NCBI GenBank assembly: GCA_035295745.1 | Contig: DATGIL010000102.1 | Location: 310,001-374,000 of the forward strand | Length of the DNA stretch: 64,000 nt | Reading direction: 5' to 3' | Source: JAIQFL01 sp035295745 | GTDB lineage: Bacteria > Acidobacteriota > Terriglobia > Bryobacterales > Bryobacteraceae | Shown here: piece after piece, positions 1-7,440 of the stretch | Layout of the letters: each line of letters begins with the position of its first letter | How positions within the stretch are numbered: position 1 is the first letter of the stretch | The notes under the pieces: model-generated | Databases searched by the model: none | Seen by the model: the letters and a program-made list of their open reading frames with translations, nothing else | Told to the model about the DNA's origin: nothing | Position numbers and translations under genes: made by a program

Positions 1-830
1 TCGTGAATCTGCGCCAGTGTCGAGGCGTCGCCTTTATCAGTCACCGTGAGTAGCGCTTTCGTCGATTCGGCCCGATCGCTGAGTACGATCGAATTCAGAA
101 GTTGAATCAGCCAGGTACCCGGAACCTTGATCCCCATTTCAGGATGACCATTGGCCAGCACCGCGATGGCGTTCAGGGACCGAATCGCGTTGCCGCGTAC
201 GGACTCCTCGGGGTCCTGAATGGCCTGCTCCAGGTCGTTGATCACCGCTTTTTTGTTCGGAGCGTAGCCGATCACCGCGGCGGCCACCGTGCGCTGGTCC
301 GCATCCGCCGACATGTGCAAGACGTCGCGCAGTTGCTCCAGATGGTCTGTAGCAAACGAGATGAACTCCGACGTGTACTTGCGGGCCTCCGGATCGTTCA
401 TCATCGGATGCCCCGCAGTGAGGTCTTCGGCAGTTTCGCCGTGACTGGCCGCTCGTGCCACAGCCCCAACAAACTGGAAATACGAGTCGTGTAGGTGCTC
501 GGGTAGCGTGGCATCCCCGGTGGGCTCGGAATGAAACGCGGCGTGCGGCGCGCCCCGCTCCTCGAGACCGATAAACACTGCCGCGCGCGATCCCTCGCAA
601 CATGCCGCCTCCACCGCCCCTAAGATGACATTCGGCAGCCTTTCGAGAGTCGCTTCCATTTCCCCCTTGGAGGGCGGCAGCGGGTCCCCCGTCTTGATGT
701 GGAGCGCATTCAGAATGTGCTCGGGAGTGGTTTTGTGCAGCCCGTAGAAGTTGATTTCGCCGATCGTGGGCACTTGAGCGGCCGCCGACCACACCACGGC
801 CAGCAGTGCGAGAGTTCGCGTCACATTCAT
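1..830 (-). CDS. Secreted POTRA-like / HEAT-repeat protein (C-terminus beyond window)
   Basis: Translating the minus strand from the ATG at 830 gives an open frame of 276 codons that leaves the window without a stop. It starts with a signal peptide (MNVTRTLALLAVVWSAAA, about residues 1-18). Residues 20-80 look like a POTRA or surface-antigen repeat: a short strand beginning PTIGEINFYGL, then a helix with 'TPEHILNALHIKTGDPL', the pattern also seen in BamA POTRA domains. From about residue 190 the helical pairs resemble HEAT/PBS repeats ('TVAAAVIGYAPNKKAV', 'SVRGNAIRSLNAIAVL'). Both modules are protein-binding folds, so a periplasmic scaffold role is inferred. No catalytic motif is visible. It lies just downstream of the zinc-ribbon gene on the same strand. 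Confidence 0.75.
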   Translation of the reverse strand, partial: MNVTRTLALLAVVWSAAAQVPTIGEINFYGLHKTTPEHILNALHIKTGDPLPPSKGEMEATLERLPNVILGAVEAACCEGSRAAVFIGLEERGAPHAAFHSEPTGDATLPEHLHDSYFQFVGAVARAASHGETAEDLTAGHPMMNDPEARKYTSEFISFATDHLEQLRDVLHMSADADQRTVAAAVIGYAPNKKAVINDLEQAIQDPEESVRGNAIRSLNAIAVLANGHPEMGIKVPGTWLIQLLNSIVLSDRAESTKALLTVTDKGDASTLAQIH

Positions 831-864
831 CAGACGCGCGGCGGAGCGTTTCTGTTGCCCGCGA

Positions 865-1335
865 TCACGCCTGTTTCTGCGCCAGCGGTCCGATGATCGG
901 CAATACCACCGTCTTCCCCTGGAAGGCGGCCACGATCAGGTAAACCCATCCAGCCAGAAATAGCAGCCCCAACGGCCACGTCAGGATCGCCAGGAACCCA
1001 AGGTGCAGGAACGCCAGAATCATGATCACGATCGTCAGGGCGATCTGGATGGCGATCACCGCGACGTTGTAGAAGATCGATTGGAACGCGTGGAACCGGA
1101 TCGTCCGGTTCTGGTTGTAGGGCGACAGCACCAGGAAGATGATGCCGGTGACGAACCCAAGCACGTAGCACAAGGCAGCGGCTACGTTATCCTCCATGCC
1201 TCCCGCGGTGGCGATCGGCGGTGGCCCCGGTTGCGGCCCCGCGCCCATCGGCGCCGAAGGGGCGGCTATCGCGCTGCCGCACTTCGCACAGAAACGCCCT
1301 TCCACCGGAGAACCGCACGTTGCACAAAATGCCAT
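865..1335 (-). CDS. Zinc-ribbon membrane protein (DUF4870-like)
   Basis: 156 aa. The N-terminus has two CxxC knuckles (FCATCG at about residues 3-8, FCAKCG at 15-20), a double zinc ribbon. A Pro/Gly-rich linker follows (about 25-45), then three or four hydrophobic segments between residues 50 and 150. The order 'zinc ribbon, linker, several TM helices' matches DUF4870-type membrane proteins; the TM part contains the typical 'RFHAFQSIFYN' stretch between helices 1 and 2. Function in that family is unknown. Only 34 bp separate it from the start of the downstream POTRA/HEAT gene, so the two may be co-transcribed. Confidence 0.85.
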   Translation of the reverse strand: MAFCATCGSPVEGRFCAKCGSAIAAPSAPMGAGPQPGPPPIATAGGMEDNVAAALCYVLGFVTGIIFLVLSPYNQNRTIRFHAFQSIFYNVAVIAIQIALTIVIMILAFLHLGFLAILTWPLGLLFLAGWVYLIVAAFQGKTVVLPIIGPLAQKQA

Positions 1336-1370
1336 AAGTATCTCGCTTTCTGGTAACTACGGAGTCGAAG

Positions 1371-1379
1371 TATAGCATG
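1371..1379 (-). promoter_or_regulatory. Extended -10 promoter for the zinc-ribbon gene
   Basis: On the minus strand the sequence reads TGCTATACT, a TGn extended -10 box with hexamer TATACT, about 36 nt upstream of the ATG at 1335. No well-spaced -35 is evident, which is common for extended -10 promoters. Assigned by motif only. Confidence 0.4.
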
Positions 1380-1410
1380 GCAGGAAACCCGCGGTTACAA
1401 ATCCGGTACC

Positions 1411-1453
1411 CTCCCGGTGCGGAATCGAACCGCAATCGAGCCCTTACAAGCAT
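1411..1453 (-). other. tRNA 3'-half remnant (Thr-UGU-like)
   Basis: The minus strand carries an anticodon loop CTTGTAA (anticodon TGT), the 3' anticodon-stem strand GGGCT, a 4-nt variable region, a perfect T arm (TGCGG / TTCGATT / CCGCA) and a 7-nt acceptor-like strand CCGGGAG. The matching 5' half is absent: the bases before the anticodon loop (GAATG) do not pair with GGGCT, and no CTCCCGG 5' acceptor lies upstream. It is therefore not a functional tRNA. A 3' half starting in the anticodon loop is what a tRNA-targeting integrase leaves behind, so it may be an old attachment-site scar. Confidence 0.4.
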
Positions 1454-1789
1454 TCGGCAGGTACTAACATTCATCACGAATCTACGTGAATCCCCCTTTC
1501 GAAGGTAATGGTCTTCCTGCTACGGGGCCCTTAACCGAAGCGAACTTGTCTCGATATATGCCGGCTACTATCCTGACATCAGGTATCCCATGCCCCTGAT
1601 ATTCGCAATTGCTCTTTGCATTATGATCTTAGCCGGCCTCGCAGGACTCGTGAGGTTGGAATACAAGCGTGCACGCAACGGCCCCCGGTTGTCCTCATCT
1701 CATTTTCTCAATCGTGAAGATCCGAAAGATAAAAGGGATCCCCGAGACAGGCACCGCATAGCCCACGAAATTGGCCATTAATGCCACAG

Positions 1790-2146
1790 CCGCGAGTTCT
1801 GCAACTGCGAGTGCTGCAATTGCGAGTTCTGTAGCTGCGAGCCGCGCGCGTGAGCAAGCGGTCCCTGCTCCAAAATCGAATACCCTTCGCACCTGCATTC
1901 GCACCTGCAACTGCGAGCCGCGCGCGTCAGCAAGCGGTCCTGCTCAAGAATCCAATACCCTTCGCACCTGCATTCGCACCCGCAACTGCGAGCCGCGCGC
2001 AGCAAGCGGTCCCTGCTCAAAAATCCAATACCCTTCGCACCCGCAACAGCGAGCCGCGCGCGTGAGCAAGCGGTCCCTGCTCAAAAATCCAATACCCGTC
2101 GCACGCAACAGCGAGCCGCGCGCGTGAGCAAGCGTCCTGCTAACCG
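1790..2146. repeat. Tandem repeat array, about 62- and 76-bp units
   Basis: Five successive starts of the core GCGAGCCGCGCGC occur at 1837, 1913, 1988, 2049 and 2111, giving periods of 76, 75, 61 and 62 bp; the longer units carry an additional 'ACCTGCATTCGC' segment. Three shorter 15-bp-like units (TGCGAGTTCTGCAAC and variants) precede it. The array ends a few bases beyond the stop codon of the VWFA-related gene at 2154. The core followed by 'GTGAGCAAGCGGTC' resembles the dispersed repeats at 30853 and 62431. ORFs inside it are repeat artefacts. The rest of 1336-1789 shows nothing further beyond the tRNA fragment. Confidence 0.9.
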
Positions 2147-2153
2147 GGGGCCT

Positions 2154-3200
2154 CTAAGGCAAAACCCAATAGCCTTCGCGAGTTCTGGCCTGTAACTCGG
2201 GACGCCCCTTCACTTCCACCCGAAGCGTGTGGAATTTGCCCGCCTCCGCGCCTTTTGGCTCGAAGCTCAAGATGTACTGCCGGTGGACCTCCGCCCCCAC
2301 CAGTTGTATCGCCTGCTCCAAGCCATTCTTCTTGAGGAAGCTGATCGCCCGCCCCCCGGTCGCCCGCGGAAATAACTCCGAAAGGTCCGGCTTGTGCAGC
2401 CGCCCCAACTCCCCCAGAGCGTACATCAATCCGCCCGGCCCCAGGTCCGCGGGAACCGGAGTGTCGTCCGGCTTCGGACACAGCGCGCACTTCGCAACCT
2501 TGATCCGCTCTTCCTCCGGTTTCAGATCCTCCGCAGTCTTCCTTCCCTTCACCGTGAACGGCTCGAGCATCGGGGAATACGTGAGCCAGTACACCGCCGC
2601 ATTCAGCTTCTGCGCGTGCTCCATCACTTCCACCAGCTTCGCCTCACTCGCCCGATCCCGCTTCTCCGCCACCATCAGGATGATCCGCCGCCGCCCCGCC
2701 GGCCGATGTTCCAGCATCACCAGCGCCTGCTGCAACGCGTCCAGCATGTTGGCGTCGCCCCCCTCCTGCCGAAGCATGCGGAGCGCGTGCGTCACTCGAT
2801 CCGGATCCCCCGTGAAGTCTTGATGGATCTGCACGCCGCTGCTAAACGTGATCACCGCCGTCTGTCCCGCTTCCGCCGCCAGCAATTGCGTGAACAGGAT
2901 CCCGCTGCCGCCGAGTTTGTCGATCACCGCCCCCGCATTCGCACCAGTCTCAATCGCCACCACCAGATCGATGGGATACATCATCCAGTCCATCTGTATG
3001 GTCTGGGGCACACTGTTGTCGTACAGAATCAGGTCTTCGGGGTTCAGCCCATCCACGTAGCGCCCTTTCGCGTCAACCACAGTCGTAGGCGCAACTACCA
3101 GCGGCGCCGTGCTCTTGAACTGAGCCCATCCTACCCAGGCAAACGCGAAGCAGACGGCCACAACACGCATTGGCGAAGTCATCCGCAGATTTGCTGCCAA
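2154..3200 (-). CDS. VWFA-related acidobacterial protein (TIGR03436-like)
   Basis: 348 aa with an N-terminal signal peptide (hydrophobic stretch about 10-26 ending in GWA). The mature start 'KGRYVDGLNPEDLILYDN' matches the N-terminal beta module of the acidobacterial VWFA-related family, and the end 'EGYWVLP' matches its usual C-terminus (compare GYYARKM in the second family member at 61356). The von Willebrand A domain covers about residues 75-330. The metal site is degenerate: where DxSxS is expected the protein reads 'VVAIETGANAG', so metal binding is doubtful. It carries a CALCP motif near residue 240. Function in the family is unknown; it is probably exported. It is divergent from the GntR gene across a 60-bp gap. 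Confidence 0.85.
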   Translation of the reverse strand: MAANLRMTSPMRVVAVCFAFAWVGWAQFKSTAPLVVAPTTVVDAKGRYVDGLNPEDLILYDNSVPQTIQMDWMMYPIDLVVAIETGANAGAVIDKLGGSGILFTQLLAAEAGQTAVITFSSGVQIHQDFTGDPDRVTHALRMLRQEGGDANMLDALQQALVMLEHRPAGRRRIILMVAEKRDRASEAKLVEVMEHAQKLNAAVYWLTYSPMLEPFTVKGRKTAEDLKPEEERIKVAKCALCPKPDDTPVPADLGPGGLMYALGELGRLHKPDLSELFPRATGGRAISFLKKNGLEQAIQLVGAEVHRQYILSFEPKGAEAGKFHTLRVEVKGRPELQARTREGYWVLP

Positions 3201-3222
3201 CCGGTTCGATTTTCATTTCCAC

Positions 3223-3250
3223 TTGACTTGTATCATATGACTAGTACACT
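3223..3250 (+). promoter_or_regulatory. Promoter of the gntR-SPFH operon
   Basis: TTGACT (3223-3228), 16-bp spacer, TACACT (3245-3250). The expected transcription start (about 3257) is only a few bases before the ATG at 3261 and there is no Shine-Dalgarno sequence, so the mRNA is probably nearly leaderless. The imperfect inverted ends CATAT...ATATG around the -10 box could be a GntR operator; this is a guess. Confidence 0.55.
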
Positions 3251-3260
3251 ATATGTATAG

Positions 3261-3683
3261 ATGAAGTCAGCGGTGCCACACGGCAAGAAGCCTTTCGAGT
3301 TCCGGCTGGACCTCCAGAGCGGTGTTCCGGTCTACCGCCAGATTATCGATCAGGTGATGGGGGGCATCGCCGCCGCCGTTCTCGCGCCCGGCGACCAGCT
3401 TCCCACTGTCCGGCAAGTCGCGGTCGACCTCTCGATTAATCCCAACACCGTAGTCCGCGCCTATCGCGAGTTGGAGATCCGCGGCGTCCTGGAGACACAG
3501 CAGGGCACCGGAACCTTTATCAGCCACCAAAAGGTGAAGCGCGACGATGTGGAGCGCGAAAGACAGTTGAATCAATTGGTGAGTGAATTCGTATCACGCG
3601 CGGGCACCGCCGGATTCACCATCAGAGACCTGCTGGAGCAATTAAATGATCGTCAAAACGATACTGCCAGGAACCGGAGATAA
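3261..3683 (+). CDS. GntR-family transcriptional regulator, YtrA-like
   Basis: 140 aa. Residues 10-80 form a GntR winged helix-turn-helix, with the classic 'SGVPVYRQIIDQV' start, 'LAPGDQLPTVRQVAVDLSINPNTVVRAYRELEIRGV' recognition region and 'QQGTGTFI' wing. The C-terminal part (about 85-140) is short and helical, the size typical of the YtrA subfamily, which dimerises without a large ligand-binding domain. Its TAA ends 1 bp before the downstream SPFH ATG, so the two form an operon. YtrA-type regulators usually control membrane transport genes beside them; here the only partner is the SPFH protein, so autoregulation of this pair is inferred. Confidence 0.92.
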   Translation: MKSAVPHGKKPFEFRLDLQSGVPVYRQIIDQVMGGIAAAVLAPGDQLPTVRQVAVDLSINPNTVVRAYRELEIRGVLETQQGTGTFISHQKVKRDDVERERQLNQLVSEFVSRAGTAGFTIRDLLEQLNDRQNDTARNRR

Positions 3684-3684
3684 C

Positions 3685-4557
3685 ATGAGGAACGATCAGA
3701 TGATGTTGCGTGTGAGCGGTGTGGGCGTGGCGCTCTTTGCTGCCGGCCTCGCGGCCGGAGCCGGCCTCTCCGCTCTTACCGGGCAAATCGCCGCCGGGAT
3801 CGTGCCGGCTCTTCTCGGCCTCTATCTATTGTTCGCCATTCGCATGACCGACCAGTGGGAACGCGTCGCCGTGCTGCGCTTCGGCAAATATATCGGACTC
3901 CGCGGCCCCGCTCTCTTCCACATTATTCCCATCGTCGACACACTCAGCCGCTACGTGGACCAGCGTGTGCGTGTCGCCAACGTCTCCGCCGAATCCACGC
4001 TTACCCGCGACACCGTCCCCGTGAACGTGGATGCCATCGTCTTCTGGCTGATCTGGAACGCCGAGAAGTCGATTCTGGAAGTCCAGGATTTCACTCAGGC
4101 CATCATGCTCAGCGCACAGACCGCTCTGCGCGAGTCGATCGGACGTCACGAATTGCATCAGATGGTCGCCGAGCGCGAACTGCTCGGCCACGAACTCGCC
4201 AAGATCCTCGACGCGAAGACCACCCCTTGGGGCATAACCGTACAGTCTGTCGAGATTCGTGACGTGCAGATACCGCCTGCCCTTCAGGATGCCATGTCTC
4301 GGCAGGCGCAGGCCGAGCGCGAGCGTCAGGCGCGCATCATTCTGGGCCAGGCAGAAAAAGAAATCGCCGAAAGTTTCAATCAGGCTTCCCTGATCTACCA
4401 AACCAATCCCACAGCCCTACACCTGCGTGCCATGAACATGCTCTACGAGGCGATCAAGGAGAAAGGCTCCATGGTGATAGTACCCTCCTCTGCGGTTGAA
4501 ACCATGGGTCTCGGCGGACTCATGGGCACGGCTTCTTTAGGTAGCAAGGTACAGTAG
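3685..4557 (+). CDS. SPFH/Band 7 (slipin/stomatin-like) membrane protein
   Basis: 290 aa. The start at 3685 is chosen because GGAG lies 5 bp before it and it follows the gntR stop directly; the frame is open upstream to 3646. Two hydrophobic segments (about residues 8-55) anchor it, followed by the SPFH domain: 'ERVAVLRFGKYIGLRGPALFHIIPIVD', 'VNVDAIVFWLIWNAEKSILEVQDF', 'ALRESIGRHELHQMVAERE', 'WGITVQSVEIRDVQIPPALQDAM'. An Ala/Glu/Arg-rich coiled segment ('SRQAQAERERQARIIL') follows. Slipins form oligomeric rafts in the inner membrane and usually pair with an NfeD protease partner; none is seen here. Regulation by the upstream GntR protein is inferred. Confidence 0.92.
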   Translation: MRNDQMMLRVSGVGVALFAAGLAAGAGLSALTGQIAAGIVPALLGLYLLFAIRMTDQWERVAVLRFGKYIGLRGPALFHIIPIVDTLSRYVDQRVRVANVSAESTLTRDTVPVNVDAIVFWLIWNAEKSILEVQDFTQAIMLSAQTALRESIGRHELHQMVAERELLGHELAKILDAKTTPWGITVQSVEIRDVQIPPALQDAMSRQAQAERERQARIILGQAEKEIAESFNQASLIYQTNPTALHLRAMNMLYEAIKEKGSMVIVPSSAVETMGLGGLMGTASLGSKVQ

Positions 4558-4711
4558 CAGGCTCCCGCTCGCCGGTAAGTCGCTGATTTTGCTTGCTTTG
4601 ATCGCCAAGGCCAAATCTGTTGGGCGGCTGGGATCAGCCCGTATAGGACGTTCCTGCCCGCCCCGTGTGCCAATCTGATTCCGCTGAGCCCGAATCGCCA
4701 GACAAAAACAC

Positions 4712-4740
4712 TTGATTGGGGGTACCCGGATACCTTATCT
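4712..4740 (+). promoter_or_regulatory. Candidate sigma70-type promoter
   Basis: TTGATT (4712-4717), 17-bp spacer, TTATCT (4735-4740). It would give the gene at 4937 a leader of about 190 nt. I see no recognised riboswitch or attenuator in that leader. The rest of the 4558-4936 gap holds nothing identifiable. Confidence 0.4.
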
Positions 4741-4936
4741 TTTGGACGAGGCGATTATTCGGATAGGGATACACCAGTCAGAATTAGTGCGTGCGTAGAT
4801 TCCGCCTCGTTCTGTCGAATTCTCCTGGCTGGACAGGTCCGAGGTCACTGGAAGGATCGGTGAAACACCTGAATACTAAGGTTAGTACCGGCATTCCAAC
4901 GTTGACGAGACAGGTCGAAAGATGAGGAGATGAGAT

Positions 4937-5638
4937 ATGGCGCCCACAAGCATCAAAGTTGAGCCCTTCGTCGAGAAGTGTTGGCTGCAGGTTTCCTACG
5001 TGCTCGACACGCTGATCCAGACCAGAACCGACCAAGGTGAAATCCTGGCTCCGGGCACCATCGGAAAGCCCCGCACCTCCGACCAGAGCGGAAAACTGAC
5101 CTTCAACGTGGCGGTCCCGTGCGATTTCCCCTCTTCGTGGCTGCGTAGTATCGGCATCGAGCGGCCCGACTGTTCCCTCCGCGCCGGTGAGGAAGAGTCT
5201 GGTGACGCCGATCATCACATCTTGAAGCTCTCTGTGGACCAGTTTCCGCCTTACATGCAGGAGCATCTCAACTTTTTCCGGATCGTAGAGAACAGCATCG
5301 GACTGATCGATGTTTCTCCCGAAGAGCCAGAGCCTCGAGCGTTTCTCGGTTACGGATTGTACGCCGCCAGCGTAAAGGGAGAGGACTACGTCTTCGAAAT
5401 CCCCGCCGATATCAGTGTGCGCCCATTCGCAGCCTTTCTCGGACTAGATCGGAGAAAGATCGTCCGCGAGGCAGTCCTCGACGGCGCCAGTGCGCCGGTC
5501 TGCGACACTCGCGGAATCCCGCTGCACAGTTTCACGGTTCCGATCGCCGTAGTCCGCAGACACTTCGCCGCTCAGACTGTAGATGGCCAGAAGACAGTCA
5601 CCTTCACCGTGAAGCCCGCCTCCAAGCCCGGCAATTGA
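4937..5638 (+). CDS. Hypothetical protein, family not recognised
   Basis: 233 aa with a strong Shine-Dalgarno (GAGGAG 8 bp before the ATG). No signal peptide or TM segment, so it is probably cytoplasmic. The sequence is strand-rich with alternating hydrophobic residues and a few Trp/Cys residues; the C-terminal 20 residues are Lys/Pro-rich. No catalytic or binding motif was found. It stands alone between the SPFH gene and a convergent TIGR03435 gene, and is followed 3 bp after its stop by a copy of the dispersed double-hairpin element that should act as its terminator. Codon usage looks like its neighbours. Function cannot be assigned. Confidence 0.75.
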   Translation: MAPTSIKVEPFVEKCWLQVSYVLDTLIQTRTDQGEILAPGTIGKPRTSDQSGKLTFNVAVPCDFPSSWLRSIGIERPDCSLRAGEEESGDADHHILKLSVDQFPPYMQEHLNFFRIVENSIGLIDVSPEEPEPRAFLGYGLYAASVKGEDYVFEIPADISVRPFAAFLGLDRRKIVREAVLDGASAPVCDTRGIPLHSFTVPIAVVRRHFAAQTVDGQKTVTFTVKPASKPGN

Positions 5639-5640
5639 CC

Positions 5641-5698
5641 CCCGTGGCGCAGAGACTCTTCTCTGCCGCGTCGAGACTCATCTCGACGCTTTTCGCAA
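5641..5698 (-). repeat. Dispersed double-hairpin element, copy 1 (terminator orientation for the + gene)
   Basis: On the + strand this reads hairpin 2 (GGCGCAGAGA / TCTCTGCC), then hairpin 1 (GCGTCGAGA, loop CTCA, TCTCGACGC) followed by TTTT. The 9-bp GC-rich stem plus T run is a canonical intrinsic terminator for the gene ending at 5638. In this copy hairpin 2 has GCAGAGA/TCTCTGC where other copies have GCAAACA/TGTTTGC: both arms changed together, so the stem is maintained. Confidence 0.8.
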
Positions 5699-5776
5699 GT
5701 CCGCCGAGTCTGTAGGTCAGTGCCCTTGCTCCAAATACTCGCGGACGCTCAGAGGCATTGAGCGATTTGGCCCTTC

Positions 5777-6502
5777 TCAATTCTCGGTAGGAACCCGCTC
5801 CACATGGTCGATCACATAAAAATCGACCGGTGTTTTCCGGCTTTCCAGCCGAAGGCCCAGCTTTTCTTGGAGTATCGTCGACAAAGATGGCATGCTATCC
5901 GAATTAGTCCCGGCATCATCGACTGACCATTCCAAATCGATATCGTATACGCCCTTGACTTCGGTCCCATCGACGACTGGCCGGTCCAGCATGTTGGAAA
6001 GCAAGCCGGCAAAGGTCGTCATGGTCACCTTGCCGGACAGCCGCCGAGCGGCGCCCGTAGAGGTATGGACGTCGCCCACCTCAGCATTAATCGCCTTCAA
6101 TTTGACACCGCCTCGCGCTGGCCGCAGCACGTACGCACTCATGTTTCTCCGCTCCTCGTGAAGCGCCAGTTTAAAGCGCTCTCGGAGTAACGTCTGGAAC
6201 ATCGCCGGAAGTTGATCCCGCGAGGCTCCCTCGGGAAGCGTTGCCACAATATCGAAGCGCTCCGAACTGAGCCAGCCTGGTCCGGAAATCTGAAAATTCT
6301 TGATCCGGTAGGCTTGCGCAAGGAGATTCTGCAGGCTCACGTGGGCGAGCCCTACGATCCGCGGATCTCGGATCATCAGCCCTTCTTCGGAGGTGGGATC
6401 GGCACGCTTGATTGTGGCTACCTCAAAGGCCGGCTGGGAGACTTGACCCCATGCACCGCCCGTTAGTGCCAGAGAACAGGTCAATCGCGTGATCGAGTTC
6501 AT
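5777..6502 (-). CDS. TIGR03435-type soil-associated protein
   Basis: 241 aa from the ATG at 6502, which has AAAGGA just upstream; the frame runs open to 6676 but nothing supports an earlier start. Signal peptide about residues 1-18 (ending AWG). Family hallmarks: 'FEVATIKRADP' near the N-terminus, 'SLQNLLAQAYRIKNFQISGPGWLSSERFDIVATLPEG', 'LRERFKLALHEERRNMSAYVL' and the C-terminal 'LGLRLESRKTPVDFYVIDHVERVPTEN'. The family is strongly expanded in Acidobacteria and has no known function. The protein is presumably exported. It faces the unrecognised + gene at 4937. The second family member at 11837 shares the same blocks, including the 'VIDHIERPSAN' end. Confidence 0.9.
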   Translation of the reverse strand: MNSITRLTCSLALTGGAWGQVSQPAFEVATIKRADPTSEEGLMIRDPRIVGLAHVSLQNLLAQAYRIKNFQISGPGWLSSERFDIVATLPEGASRDQLPAMFQTLLRERFKLALHEERRNMSAYVLRPARGGVKLKAINAEVGDVHTSTGAARRLSGKVTMTTFAGLLSNMLDRPVVDGTEVKGVYDIDLEWSVDDAGTNSDSMPSLSTILQEKLGLRLESRKTPVDFYVIDHVERVPTEN

Positions 6503-6695
6503 GCGGTCCTTTGAAAATTGACGATCGTTCAGCCAAAAAGTCTTGGTTCCTCTTAGATATGCACGGGCCCGAATCGGAGAACCCGGCCGGTCGAGACGGT
6601 GACACCCAATCCAAGTATTTCTTCCGCGTCGTTTCAAGACTTTATCCTCCGAATGGCCTTCTGCACCGCCACCCACGTGCTTTCATCAGAGTCAG

Positions 6696-7304
6696 ATGAA
6701 GTCCCACGCTACGGGCCCCCGCTCCGCCGAGGGCAAAGCCCGCTCCTCCATGAATGCCATGAAAACCGGCATCTATGCCAAGTCCCTGCTCATCCCCGGC
6801 GAAGATCGCGCTCACCTCGACGCCCTTACCGCCGAATACTATCAGCGATACCGGCCCGCCGCACCCGAACAGCGTGACCTCGTTGACATCCTCATCCGCA
6901 GCACCTGGACCCTCCGGCGCCTCGCCGTCGCCGAAGCTCAGCTCTATGCGTACGAAATGAACAAAGCCTATTCCCCCAGCGAGGAGGCACCCATCGGACA
7001 GGCCTTTGACCTCGCCGACCGCACCCTCGGCCGTCTCCACCGAATCGTCAACTCCGTCCAGCGCAACTACCGCGACGCCCTCCGCGATCTCGAGCGGATC
7101 CAGTCCCTCCGTGCGCCCGCCGCCAGCCCCGAGCCGCCCTCGGAGTCCGTTTCGTCAACCCCCAGCCGAGCGAAACGAGCCCAAAATCCGGCCCAGCCCC
7201 CAACCCCTAACCCCCAACCCCCAGCCTTTAAGCCCCAACCCCTAACCCCAACCCCGGCGAGCCAAGCGAGCCTGGCTTCGTGTGCCCCACCTTCACACCT
7301 GTAG
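6696..7304 (+). CDS. Hypothetical protein of the 'GPRSAEGKARSS' family
   Basis: 202 aa. The N-terminus 'TGPRSAEGKARSSMNAMKTGIYAKSLLIPGED' is the signature of a protein family that I recall as many-copy in acidobacterial and planctomycete genomes; no function is established. Residues 35-140 are predicted helical, with a conserved 'YRPAAPEQRDLVDILIRSTWTLRRLAVAEAQL' block. From about residue 145 the sequence becomes Pro/Gln/Thr-rich low complexity because the gene runs into a C-rich DNA tract (7196-7256), so the native C-terminus may have been replaced. No Shine-Dalgarno is evident. The copy-number pattern I recall suggests mobility or domestication, but no terminal repeats were found here. Confidence 0.6.
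   Translation: MKSHATGPRSAEGKARSSMNAMKTGIYAKSLLIPGEDRAHLDALTAEYYQRYRPAAPEQRDLVDILIRSTWTLRRLAVAEAQLYAYEMNKAYSPSEEAPIGQAFDLADRTLGRLHRIVNSVQRNYRDALRDLERIQSLRAPAASPEPPSESVSSTPSRAKRAQNPAQPPTPNPQPPAFKPQPLTPTPASQASLASCAPPSHL
7196..7256. repeat. C-rich telomere-like tract
   Basis: Repeated CCCCAACCCC and CCCCTAACCCC motifs; the opposite strand is G-rich with runs of 4-5 G and could form G-quadruplexes. Related tracts occur at 17370-17396 and 57874-57912. Confidence 0.7.
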
Positions 7305-7320
7305 TCCGGCCCACTCGTTG

Positions 7321-7347
7321 TTGACCCGTCCGAAGATCAGCTAAAAT
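7321..7347 (+). promoter_or_regulatory. Candidate bamA promoter
   Basis: TTGACC (7321-7326) and TAAAAT (7342-7347) with a short 15-bp spacer, about 94 bp upstream of the bamA ATG. The spacing is suboptimal, so the assignment is weak. Confidence 0.3.
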
Positions 7348-7440
7348 AAAGCCTTACCAACCAGGACACCGGTTGTACCGAGTGGCGTTTCCCGTGCATC
7401 AGAGTATTCGTAACAGCGCAAAGTGGAAAGGTATGTTTGC

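Noticed and set aside
139..792. 217-aa open frame on the minus strand
   Set aside because: Shadow of the real frame starting at 830, which has a signal peptide, POTRA-like and HEAT patterns; this frame is Arg/Gly-rich nonsense.
1411..1484. Intact tRNA gene
   Set aside because: No 5' acceptor strand or D arm, and the anticodon stem does not pair.
1590..1781. 63-aa ORF with one hydrophobic segment
   Set aside because: No Shine-Dalgarno or promoter seen, and it runs toward the repeat array; not enough to call a gene.
1771..2127. ORFs on both strands through the tandem array
   Set aside because: Open only because the repeat lacks stops in several frames; the translations are repeats of Arg/Ala/Cys.
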